In this document: positions 10,197 to 18,642 of the stretch, one piece after another | Numbering within the stretch: the first letter of the stretch is position 1 | Layout of the letters: every line of letters begins with the position of its first letter | NCBI GenBank assembly: GCA_022925895.1 | Contig: JAKSYS010000562.1 | Location: 1 to 41,747 of the forward strand | Direction of reading: 5' to 3' | Origin: Fragilaria crotonensis | Taxonomy: Eukaryota; Bacillariophyta; Fragilariophyceae; Fragilariales; Fragilariaceae | Length of the DNA stretch: 41,747 nucleotides | Program-made: the position numbers and the translations under genes | Notes under the pieces: generated by a model | Told to the model about the DNA's origin: nothing | What the model saw: the letters and a program-made list of their open reading frames with translations, nothing else | The model's database searches: none

Positions 10197-11339
10197 TTAC
10201 GTGCTGCTACTACTGCAGCTGCTCCCGCAGCTTGTTGTCTTTGTACACAACTGTTGCTCATTATCACTACTATAGCTTTCAATGTCGTTTCTTGAGGCGC
10301 CAACAGCACTCATTGTATTCGGAAAATAAACAGCATTAATAGGAGTATCCACCAACTTGATGGTTGCCTGCGGTTCGGTGGCTGTTGCCAAGGACGCATT
10401 GAATGACGCCTCACGCAATTTGGCGGTTGCCTTTGAGGCAAGGAAAACTGGATGGTTGACAGCAATTCCATCCTTCTCCATATCTTGCAGCTCTTTCAAA
10501 CATGTTTTCCACTTCTGTAAATTAAAGTCCACCGCATCTGATATCTCCCTTGCCATTGCAATTTTGTTTGCGCGGACAGGAAGTTGTTTCTTCTCTCAAA
10601 TATACTCATCTTTGCTGGTGCTAATTAAAGCAGTCATTGTTGTCGTACTCGGAGAGAATGTTGTGATTCTTGAACGCTCATCATTGTGGTTCAATATGAA
10701 CTGAAGAATTGCCTTGTCAGTTTTGTCTTTGGTGCTCAATGATGGTCCCTTGGACTTGCGTTTCTTTGTGGGACGAGGTGTTCCTTCTATTGTTGTTGCA
10801 GTTGCGATGTCATCAGAACCGTTGATGGAACATCCCGCAAACACAGCATGACTGAGCTGCGCCTTCATAAGTGACTCGAAGGTTTTTGCACCTGTTGTTG
10901 CATTCATGTTACGGAATTACAAAAGATATCCTTCTTCTCCAACCTTGTCTTCAAGTCTTGCGTGATCACCGGATACCAATTTGTGGACCACATAGTATTG
11001 ATGCGTGATCCAGCGGATGAATTGTGCAACATGTTGTCCGTCCTCAAGCTGGTCAAAGTCCTCAGGATTCTTGCTGATGTATAGATGGTGTGGCAACTGA
11101 ATTACATCCAAGTATGCATTTTCTTGTGCATCAGCATCTTCTGGTACGCCCGTGTTTTTGTTGAACTGCTCAGCCAAATTGTCCCAATTTGCCTTGTGAA
11201 GATAACCGCCGACATCTAATTCAGTCCATTTTTTCTTCTTACCTGTCAATAAGACCAAATGCCGGTTCTGGGGTGAAAACCACAATGAGATGACGTGGAA
11301 GTATGAACCAGTCCTAGTCACAGCCTTTTGGTCTGACAA
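10197..11339 (-). pseudogene. Harbinger-1 convergent accessory ORF, function unknown
   Basis: The stretches 11339-10917, 10907-10596 and 10556-10197 are all in the same frame. They are separated only by a TAA (10917-10919) and a TGA (10596-10598), so this was probably one protein of about 380 residues. The first part contains WTELDVGGYLHKANWDNLAEQ and FIRWITHQYYVVHKL. The middle has a basic PTKKRKSKG stretch that looks like a nuclear signal. The end is helix-prone (FNLQKWKTCLKELQDMEKDG). The architecture resembles Harbinger second ORFs, which usually carry Myb/SANT domains, but no Myb fold is recognisable. The product is unidentified. Confidence 0.55.
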
Positions 11340-11557
11340 GCTTAGCTAGTCCGATTGGACCGCTGCTTTTTGGCGGTTGCATTCAAAGTAGCAGCTCCTA
11401 CGGTTGTGTTGCTGCATTCAGCGTGCCTTGTCATCCCAAGGCAACCGATTGATGCATATATATCATCAGATGCAACACGTGCAGCAATTAGAAGAGAGAC
11501 TTCATCTTTTTTTCTTCTGTCGATAACCTGATACCTTGTGAGTTGAGCAAAAGAGCA

Positions 11558-12151
11558 TCAGATCATTATGTAGCAGCTTCTTGGAGTATAGAATACCGGC
11601 AATAGAGACCAACATGCTAGTGGTCCCATCAAGTTCCACAACGCATTGCAACAACAGGGCCAAAACTTTCGAATAAGAAATTCACAGCGTTTCTTGATCT
11701 TATCAGCTTTTGCCATGGCTGAATCATTCAACGCAGCTTTATACAAAGCAAGCTGCTCGATGCCCTGGGAGGAGGGCTGCTGCTCACCAGCAGCAATTGC
11801 TGACTCCAAAATATTCTTGACTTCCTCATCGTCATCTTTCTCCAATACTTCTTTTTCTGGTTGTGGATGTTCAATCACGGCAACACGCCTCTTTGCAGCA
11901 GCGGAAGAATTTCGCACCCTCATTGCGACAAATCCGCCGCGGAAGTCATCATGGTCTTTGAACGTGGCCTTATACGTTGCAAAGCACTTCAAGCATGTTG
12001 TATGATATTGAATACTTGCATCTTCGCAAGTCTCTCTACAGATAGCATGCACACACTTTTGGCACGCTGGGCATCGGTGAGAAGAGGTGGCAAGAAGGGT
12101 CTTGCACAGACAGAGTTCTAGGGCAGCACAATTGGTTGCATTCATTGTCAA
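11558..12151 (-). CDS. Putative cysteine-rich zinc-binding protein, transposon-associated
   Basis: A 197-residue ORF starting MTMNATNC. Residues 13-57 hold a cysteine/histidine cluster (CLCKTLL, RCPACQKCVHAIC, YHTTCLKCF) typical of a zinc ribbon or treble-clef finger. They are followed by a charged helix with EKEVLEKDDDEEVKNIL. The last ~30 residues (NALWNLMGPLACWS onward) look out of frame, so the true C-terminus may be lost. It is in a different frame from the accessory pieces at 11339-10197 but on the same strand. It may be their N-terminal part or a separate gene. No named family is recognised. Confidence 0.5.
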   Translation of the reverse strand: MTMNATNCAALELCLCKTLLATSSHRCPACQKCVHAICRETCEDASIQYHTTCLKCFATYKATFKDHDDFRGGFVAMRVRNSSAAAKRRVAVIEHPQPEKEVLEKDDDEEVKNILESAIAAGEQQPSSQGIEQLALYKAALNDSAMAKADKIKKRCEFLIRKFWPCCCNALWNLMGPLACWSLLPVFYTPRSCYIMI

Positions 12152-12199
12152 GAATCAGGTTCTACGACACAACACGACGACGTAGTATGCAAAACTACA

Positions 12200-12281
12200 A
12201 TGTACTTTATAAAGTACTTCCCGGGTTAAAACGACGCCCCCAAAAATCAGGCGGTTTTGTACTTTTGAAAAGTACAAAACC
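12200..12281. repeat. Adjacent perfect palindrome and hairpin
   Basis: GTACTTTATAAAGTAC is a perfect 16-bp palindrome at about 12200-12215. GGTTTTGTACTTTT at 12253-12266 is the exact reverse complement of 12268-12281 with a 1-nt loop. Both share the AAGTAC core and lie just outside the accessory ORF start (12151), so they could be subterminal repeats of Harbinger-1. Confidence 0.75.
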
Positions 12282-12436
12282 CGGAACGTAAAGTGCATTT
12301 TTCCGGGTTGTATTCAGTACCAAAAGTGCAAAAGCACAAAAAGTACAAAAAAATCCCGGATAAGATCCGCCCTAAGTCATTGTATGTCAAATCATAATGT
12401 GCTACTGTACAAGTGTCGGACAGTGCTGCCATTGAT

Positions 12437-12774
12437 ACGGTCCCCGTACCACACCACTGCGACAGTGTGATCGCTGTGCTGACAGAGATTCAGGATGGAT
12501 CTCTGTTGCATCTAAGAGATCCAAGTCCAACAGGACTATCCAGGGAAGAGCCCTAAATACCTGACATCAGGGAATGGAAAAGAGTGTGTAAAATGAATCT
12601 TTATGGGAAGATTCATATAGAATCTGGAACACTTATGGTTCCATCCAACCATGTTTGGATGTGAGAGGTCCATCAGTGCTGAATGAGATAAAGACTAGAT
12701 CTGGGATGGTGTTTAGTTTGAAGTGTAAACTAGGCTCACAATGCAAGAAAAGATAATCTAGTACGGACGGTACT
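12437..12774. repeat. Chain of short overlapping inverted repeats
   Basis: At least twelve perfect small stem-loops follow one another. Examples are 12482-12489/12499-12506 (8 bp), 12496-12504/12515-12523 (9 bp), 12524-12528/12533-12537, 12560-12564/12567-12571, 12593-12601/12608-12616 (9 bp), 12609-12614/12620-12625, 12625-12630/12638-12643, 12635-12640/12647-12652, 12642-12648/12655-12661 (7 bp), 12714-12719/12727-12732 and 12760-12764/12770-12774. Repeatedly the right arm of one stem is also the left arm of the next, so neighbouring hairpins exclude each other. No ORF crosses this stretch. Confidence 0.7.
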
Positions 12775-12913
12775 GTCTACTGGATAGTGATCTACTGGAT
12801 ATTGGATACGGAAGTGTTAACAATTGTAGTATGATATAAAATCCCAGATCTATTTTACGTGGTGCTGCTGTGCTCATGATTAGGAGGACTTGACCCAAAT
12901 GGTACGATACTAC

Positions 12914-12929
12914 CCTCTACCGGTAGAGG
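12914..12929. repeat. 16-bp perfect palindrome CCTCTACC/GGTAGAGG
   Basis: The centre is TACCGGTA. With one mismatch the arms extend outward to ACTAC/TAGTG (about 12910-12934). The TACCGGTA core recurs at 35296-35311. Confidence 0.75.
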
Positions 12930-12968
12930 ATAGTGTCATACTGTAGGTTCATGAATCAATAGGTTTTT

Positions 12969-13053
12969 GAATTTTCTGCTGGACTTGAACCCACAGCCTC
13001 ACCCAAAAGGATACATCTGCTTGAGATTTAAGCCAACTATACTATACACCAAT
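12969..13053 (-). pseudogene. Degenerate tRNA-Leu-like (class II) relic
   Basis: On the minus strand an A-box-like GTATAGTTGGCTTA is followed by an anticodon-loop-like CTCAAGC (CAA, Leu). Then comes a four-pair variable arm around TTTT (ATCC/GGGT) and a B-box-like GGTTCAAGTCC. The T-stem has one mismatch and the acceptor arms do not pair, so it is at best a relic or a tRNA-derived short element. Confidence 0.3.
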
Positions 13054-13095
13054 CCCCTAATGATTGTAGTATGATAGTAGAGCAATCCCAAACCT

Positions 13096-13207
13096 CAAAG
13101 ACACAAAAGCACATTTTGTTGGTTGTATATTTTATCCGGAAACTTTTTCCATGTGCTACAAAATGTGCGACACATGAAAAGAACGAAGCTGTACTTTTGT
13201 GTCTTTG
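13096..13207. repeat. Nested inverted repeats before Harbinger-2 transposase
   Basis: CAAAGACACAAAAG (13096-13109) is the exact reverse complement of 13194-13207. GCACATTTTGT (13109-13119) is the exact reverse complement of 13158-13168. The words TTTGTGTCTTTG and AAAAGCAC recur at 15780-15882, on the other side of the unit, so these are probably terminal or subterminal repeats of Harbinger-2. Confidence 0.65.
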
Positions 13208-13269
13208 CGTGTTTGTGTGCTAAAAAGAGTCACCTGAAATCAACACAAAATTTGGTAACTATAACAACC

Positions 13270-14469
13270 ATGATGGAAGACGACATTGAAATGACGTTGC
13301 TCTTTTCACTGTTCAAACAGCATACTCGGAAGAATGCTTTTGTAGTGCATTCCAGGTGCAGAAAGACCTACTTGAAGAAGCTTAAGTCAGTGCGACGTCG
13401 TTTGCGCCAGCGCCGCATTCCTCGCGTCCCACTCCAAGATGCAACTCACAGTGCTTGAAAGACTCTGTTTCACTCAGGCAATGATCAGGCCCACATCACA
13501 TTGACCGGCTTGGACTTTGACACATTTAATTGGTTATGTCCAAGGTTTTCCATCTTGTATGACATGCACTCACCATTTGTTGACCCTGACGGTCGCATTG
13601 TTCCCCTTCGTAATCTGCCGGTCAACCATGGAGGAAGACCAAGAATGCTGTCAGGGGCGGACTGCCTTGGACTTTGCCTTGCATGGACCAGGACTAGGGG
13701 TTCCATTATGGTGTTGCAGATCATCTTTGGAATGACTGGAACACCAGTCGGTATGTACCTTCGTTTTGGTCGCCGAATTCTGATTGAGGTGCTAAAAGCT
13801 GAGCCTCGTGCCGCTATTAAGCATTTAAATGATCCGCACCTCCAAGAGGCTATCCGGCAGAAGCCTCCAGCATTGGACGGAGTGTGGTGTTGCATGGATG
13901 GCTTGAAGTTATACTTACAGCAGGCCGGCAATTCCAATACTCAAAACAGGTTTTACAATGGCCGGACTCACAACCTCTATGTGACATCTGTATTTGTGTT
14001 CTGCCCTGATGGCACAATTTCCATCTGCTGCTACAATCTTCCAGGTTCCATTCATGATAGCTTGGTGGCTGAATGGGGAAATGTTTACCCCAAATTTGAG
14101 AAAGTGTACGACACTGTTAGTGGTCGGTGTACTGTTGATTCTGCTCTCTCATTTCAGCAATATCCTTTTTTTACAAATCGGGTCAGCAACATCCTGTCAC
14201 CAATAGTTACAGAGAGTTTTCTCAACAAGCAACTTCAAATCAACAAGGAAGCAACTGCAACGAGACAGTCTGCTGAGTGGGGAATGAGGGCAATTCAATC
14301 ATCATTTCCACATCTCAAGGATCGCTTTACCTACGAAGAAAATGGAGAACTTATATTGAAGATGATGGTTCTTCTCTACAATCTTTGTGCCCAGAAGGTT
14401 AATATCAATCAAATCAGGAACACTTATATGCCAGCGTTGAATATCAACGCAAACCGTGCTTGCATGTAA
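13270..14469 (+). pseudogene. Harbinger-2 DDE transposase with one in-frame TGA
   Basis: One reading frame runs from MMEDDIEM (13270) to the stop at 14467, interrupted only by TGA at 13456-13458. The N-terminal basic region (RRRLRQRRIPRVP) and TGLDFDTFNWLCPRF lead into a DDE_Tnp_4 domain: CMDGLKLYLQQ (first Asp), NLYVTSVFVFCPDGTI, LPGSIHDSLVAEWG, VDSALSF and QSAEWGMRAIQSSFPHLKDRF (Glu). PIF/Harbinger enzymes cut and paste with a 3-bp TWA preference. The intact downstream 336 codons suggest either a recent single mutation or an alternative start after the stop. Confidence 0.8.
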
Positions 14470-15630
14470 GATATACTTTTTGAGATTTTACTAGACTAGT
14501 AACGGAACAACATAGTATAGAAATGAAATTGTTAATTAATGCGGCGTTGATAAGTTGTTGTGGAGTTTCAATCAATTTCTTGTTGCTACTTGTCGTAGCA
14601 TTCTCCTGACTCCTGTTCGACATCGCAGCATTGTTGCCCATCGCAAACATCATCGTCATCATCATCTGCTGGAGGATTTGCTGGTTCTGACGCATTTCAT
14701 TGCGATGCAGCCTGTCCTCAACTTGGCGATCTGCCCTATCCTTCTCTTGTTGCAATTATGACATCTTCATGAGCTGTTGGATGGAGATGTTGTCATCATT
14801 ATTGGCAGGTTGACGAGCTCGTTTGGTACCAGTTCTTGAGATGCAATTACCAGTACTACTACTTCCAAAGGTGGTGCTGGAAGTAGAAGTATTCAGATTC
14901 CTCTAATTACTTGTCGTAGCATGTCCTCCTCCATTACTGCTGCTCCTGCTGCCAATGCTGCTGCCACCAACACACACAGCTGTTCGTGCAGCTGTTGACG
15001 CTCTGTTTGCAGTTTCATCAATTTGATTGCGAGCGGGAGCAACGATGTCATTAGCACTATTGTTTGCACCCCCAAACTCATCTCCTCACCTTCCTCTTCA
15101 TTGTCCTCTCCTCCTGATAGTGTTGTCATCACCATGAAAGTCACCGTCACTGGCAGTACCACCAGTACAGTTGCCATCTGTGTCGCGATTGCTTGTCATC
15201 TGCTGCTGATGGCTGTCCATGCACCCTCTTCCTCCTCATTGCCAACTAGGTGGCCTTCTTTGCCTTCAGATAGGTTGACGCTCTCCTGGATTTGGTCGAT
15301 TATGAACTTGGCACGCCACACATCAGGTGGGCATTTGGGGTCACCTGTTGGGACCTTCTTCCTGTAAAGGGACACAAACTTTTGCCTCAGTGATTCGCTT
15401 GTCCTGTGGGAATCTGGGTACATGGTTGCATGATCAGCTATGATCAAGTCCCAATCATCCTGTGCAACGGGAAGATGCTCCTCAATGATGCCCAACAGGG
15501 CAAAGAGCTCCTGTTGAGAAAATCCCATGCCTCTGCTCTTCTTCTTTGGAGTCATGATGTTGTCGTGCTCCTGATGTGGAATGTGATTCCCCATTTTTGA
15601 GCTGACTGTTTGTTTGACAGGTGAATACAA
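14444..15630 (-). pseudogene. Harbinger-2 Myb/SANT-like accessory protein, frameshifted
   Basis: Frame 15630-15196 carries a clear Myb/SANT-like DNA-binding domain: GFSQQELFALLGIIEEHLPV, DWDLIIADHATMYPDS, TSESLRQKFVSLYRKKVP and TGDPKCPPDVWRAKFI. This is the standard second protein of PIF/Harbinger elements and partners the transposase for nuclear import and DNA binding (family knowledge). After NEEEEGAW the frame is lost. Remnants of the acidic linker and a Met/Gln-rich coiled-coil tail (RADRQVEDRLHRNEMRQNQQ, QMMMTMMFAMG) appear at 15177-14893 and 14755-14500. It converges on the transposase gene at 14469. Confidence 0.75.
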
Positions 15631-16210
15631 GTTGACTTCTCAACCACACAAGTTGTGGCCATGATGATTTGTATCTTTGGCATGTTTTCCTGCATAGGAA
15701 GTAGAAAGCTACGAGAGAAAAGATTTGTGAATTTGTGTCCCCGCCATCAAATTTGTTAAAGTACACTCAAGGCTTTCACAGAATTTGTGTCTTTGTGAAT
15801 TGTGTATTCTACTAGGAGCATTAATTTTGCGGGTGAACACAATTTTTTCGCAGGCCGCAAAAAATGTGTCTTCGTGCTTTTGATCCTCAAAATATCTTGT
15901 TACTGGAGGTTTTGGGATCGCTCCGCCAGTACTCTGTTTATACACTCTACACTCTACACACTATGCATAATACACACTGAACTGTGGCTAAAAAGTGCGT
16001 GAAACTGAAATTTCGAAATATCGACTGTTGTCAGCGAAGCAGCGACGCCAGAAAAAATTCCCACATAGCCAGACATCAAACGGAAATGATTTTCGATTTT
16101 CGCCTCCGTCCGCCGTTTGGGTGATTCTGTCCTCCATTCACGACTCAGCCGCTATTCCCTGACAGCCATCGAAATGTTGTGCAGTACTGCTGTGAAATCA
16201 GAACGAATTC
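15631..16210. other. Harbinger-2 right flank and upstream DNA of TruA-fusion gene
   Basis: 15720-15890 contains GTGTC/TTTG words shared with the left flank at 13096-13207. A gene-free stretch follows with three CTACACT-like units near 15944-15962. No supported gene is present. Confidence 0.45.
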
Positions 16211-16250
16211 AACCAAAGCAAACCAAGGCAAACCAAACGCAACCAAGGCT
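16211..16250 (+). repeat. Four 10-bp tandem repeats upstream of TruA-fusion gene
   Basis: Four units of AACCAARGCA-type sequence with an exact 10-bp period end 48 bp before the start codon at 16299. They are pyrimidine-rich on the other strand. They could be a protein-binding array or 5' UTR element, but no evidence distinguishes these. Confidence 0.7.
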
Positions 16251-16298
16251 TAGGTCTCGAGTCTCGACAGATGCTACCATCCGCTTCCAGACATCGCG

Positions 16299-18512
16299 AT
16301 GGAGAAAAAGTTGATTTATGTGCTGTGGATTTCAGTATTTCAAACGACTGTCACCTCATTCGCCTTCAAACGCCAACAGAATGATCCAACGAAGCCAAGG
16401 TTTCCTCCGCCAGGTTCCAAACCAATTTACATGGTGCCTCCGCACGAATGCCGGTACTGTTCCACCTCATTCGCTTCCAGAAACTCGCTTTTTCGCCACG
16501 TCCGATCGGACCCTGTTTGCTCACGAGCATCAGGCCAGGCGAGCAGCGACAACTTGATGGAGCCAGTGCGATACACGCTCGCCCTGCAGTTCGCTTATTG
16601 GAGTGGTTCTGAATACCTTACAGCCAGCGATTATGGAGACCGATTGAAGCAGGCCGTTTTGGCTGCGATTGACTCGCTTTCCCAATCGGAACTGAACAAC
16701 AAAGTGGCTTCGGAAATGTTAAGTACTACCCAGGTCAGCATACCGCGACTGCGACATCTTTCGCTTGCGCAAGAAGCAGGGTGCTGTGCGGCGGAGGATG
16801 TCGCAGTCGTTAGTTTTTTGGCTCCTCGTGGCTTGCTTCGACGAGTTGACCACCTTCATTCGGGAGAAGATGGAACACGAACCTTCCTTGATCAAATACT
16901 GACACGGGTAAACGAGCAGCTCGGAAATGAAACTGACCAGTCTATGATTGTGCTGCGTGGGTGCAAGTTTTTGCCATGCGATGCTAATTTTCATGCAGAA
17001 CGAAGTTGTACTCAACGTATCTACCACTATTTGTTACCGCTGATCTGGCTTCCAGATGGACTGGCAATGGAGCATTGGTGGCTGGAACAAGGAGGACTTG
17101 GTGACGTTGGTCCTCACAGAAACCGTGCTGCCAAAAGGCCACCTTCTGATGCTCTACGAGCGATGAAGGATGCGTTGCGCAACTCAGAGAGCCCAATTCT
17201 GGAGCAGTACACAAAGGAAGAGTCAGAACGATTATCCGTCAAAATTGCCGCCGGTCGGTTCGGTAAACTCGGTTCAAAGAAGCGAATGCCGTGGCACAAT
17301 TTTGCTGACCCGGACCTACGCGGTCACGCTAGTCCGAACAACGAGCCAGTCTGGCGTGTGGTTGACCGCGCGAGGATCATCGACATGATTCGACACGAGG
17401 GAGATGCCGCCAGCGAACAGGCTATCGCCGTTATTGAGTTTCGAGGGGATGAATTTCTTCCTCAACAGGTGCGGAGGATTGTTGGCACAGCATTGGCAAT
17501 TGCTCGCGGTTGGTTACCCAAAGATGTGTTTGCGCTTGCTCTCGATTCTGACGTTTTCCTGGAGACACCTCTTGCTCCAGCTGGGCGACTTTACCTCGCA
17601 GGATGTCGATTCCACTTTGATGAACTGAGAAACGATGGAAAGAATATCTTCTCGAGTGATGTAGGAGGTGTATCAGTTGTGAAGGGGGAATCGGGATCCC
17701 TTCTTGAAACGATGCAGAAAGAGATACTGGATAGTTTGCAATCTGAGCAAGCGCGCGACGTTGAGGCGCGCTGGCTTGCAGACTTGGAGAATGTTGTTGC
17801 TCCTAGGATTCGAATGCAACTGAAGAATGTCGAGCTCCCACACGGACCACTTCCTCAACTGAACACACTATCGTCTGGATTTAAAGAGTTGCAGAGCTAC
17901 GGACGAACCCTGAGCATGTTGAGAGATATTCTACACACAGGAAGATGGCCCGAAACCTCAGCGGCGCGGTCCTCTGTGATACGAGATATCGACAAGATCA
18001 AGATGTTAGCAGAAAAACGGAAGGGATCTTTCACTCTCGTTAATCCTTTATTTAAGAATGGTCTCTACAGAAATGCAATCGGGCATGATTGCCTTCCGTT
18101 GGCAAATGAAATCTTCCCCGAACTCACGGAAGCAGTGTTCGCATTGGAAGCAGACCTTGCCGCGAGGGGAGTACGGGCGACCGAAGGAGACTACGCGAAG
18201 AACTTGCGACCTGTGTCGTCGCACTGCGCTGTTAATTGCAATGCTCAATTCACTCCTCATGTCGACAGCGGACGAGGAGCTGGTCAGAGCCTCTCCATGA
18301 TCGTTGGCCTTGGAGACTACACCGGCGGAGAATTGGCAGTGGAAGGAGAGCAGTATTATATTCGTTACCAACCCTTGGAGTTTGACGGTTGGCGGTTGAG
18401 ACACTGGACTTTGCCCTTCCGTGGGGAGCGATTCTCACTGGTCTGGTTTACTCCCGAAAGCCAAGCAAACAAAGAAAGTCTAGATGTCTTTAGCCCGTAC
18501 GCTGACCCATGA
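16299..18512 (+). CDS. Zinc finger + TruA-like pseudouridine synthase + 2OG-Fe(II) oxygenase fusion
   Basis: 737 residues, one unbroken ORF. Residues 1-20 form a signal-peptide-like segment ending TVTS, followed by FAFKR. Residues 51-74 are a C2HC finger (C51, C54, H67, C74). Residues about 90-440 follow the TruA/Pus1 fold: FHAERSCTQRIYHYLLP (231-247), FLPQQVRRIVGTALAIARG (386-404) and LAPAGRLYLAGCRF (425-438). At the usual catalytic RTDxG the sequence is AQEAG, placing Glu159 where Asp is expected. Residues 650-720 match a 2-oxoglutarate/Fe(II) oxygenase: H654-V-D656, GLGDYTGGEL (670-679), H702 and R711 in GERFSLVWF. TruA enzymes isomerise U38-40 of tRNA, so a coupled or hypermodifying tRNA enzyme is inferred. 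It converges with the MFS gene, 130 bp away. Confidence 0.8.
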   Translation: MEKKLIYVLWISVFQTTVTSFAFKRQQNDPTKPRFPPPGSKPIYMVPPHECRYCSTSFASRNSLFRHVRSDPVCSRASGQASSDNLMEPVRYTLALQFAYWSGSEYLTASDYGDRLKQAVLAAIDSLSQSELNNKVASEMLSTTQVSIPRLRHLSLAQEAGCCAAEDVAVVSFLAPRGLLRRVDHLHSGEDGTRTFLDQILTRVNEQLGNETDQSMIVLRGCKFLPCDANFHAERSCTQRIYHYLLPLIWLPDGLAMEHWWLEQGGLGDVGPHRNRAAKRPPSDALRAMKDALRNSESPILEQYTKEESERLSVKIAAGRFGKLGSKKRMPWHNFADPDLRGHASPNNEPVWRVVDRARIIDMIRHEGDAASEQAIAVIEFRGDEFLPQQVRRIVGTALAIARGWLPKDVFALALDSDVFLETPLAPAGRLYLAGCRFHFDELRNDGKNIFSSDVGGVSVVKGESGSLLETMQKEILDSLQSEQARDVEARWLADLENVVAPRIRMQLKNVELPHGPLPQLNTLSSGFKELQSYGRTLSMLRDILHTGRWPETSAARSSVIRDIDKIKMLAEKRKGSFTLVNPLFKNGLYRNAIGHDCLPLANEIFPELTEAVFALEADLAARGVRATEGDYAKNLRPVSSHCAVNCNAQFTPHVDSGRGAGQSLSMIVGLGDYTGGELAVEGEQYYIRYQPLEFDGWRLRHWTLPFRGERFSLVWFTPESQANKESLDVFSPYADP

Positions 18513-18642
18513 AGGGTTTCATTTCTCGCGGCACCTTCCTTCCACTCAAGGCATTTAGTTTTGTTGCAGAATCATGTTTAGTACTTTTGCACCGAAGCCT
18601 AAGGGACTGTGGAAACACGTCTCGTCAGTCGCATCAACGACC

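Noticed and set aside
12437-12774. CRISPR array
   Set aside because: The stems have different sequences and there is no repeated spacer-repeat unit. The organism is also eukaryotic.
13456-13458. TGA read as selenocysteine or programmed readthrough in Harbinger-2 transposase
   Set aside because: No SECIS-like or readthrough signal was identified, and several transposon frames share lone TGAs that a C-to-T change explains.
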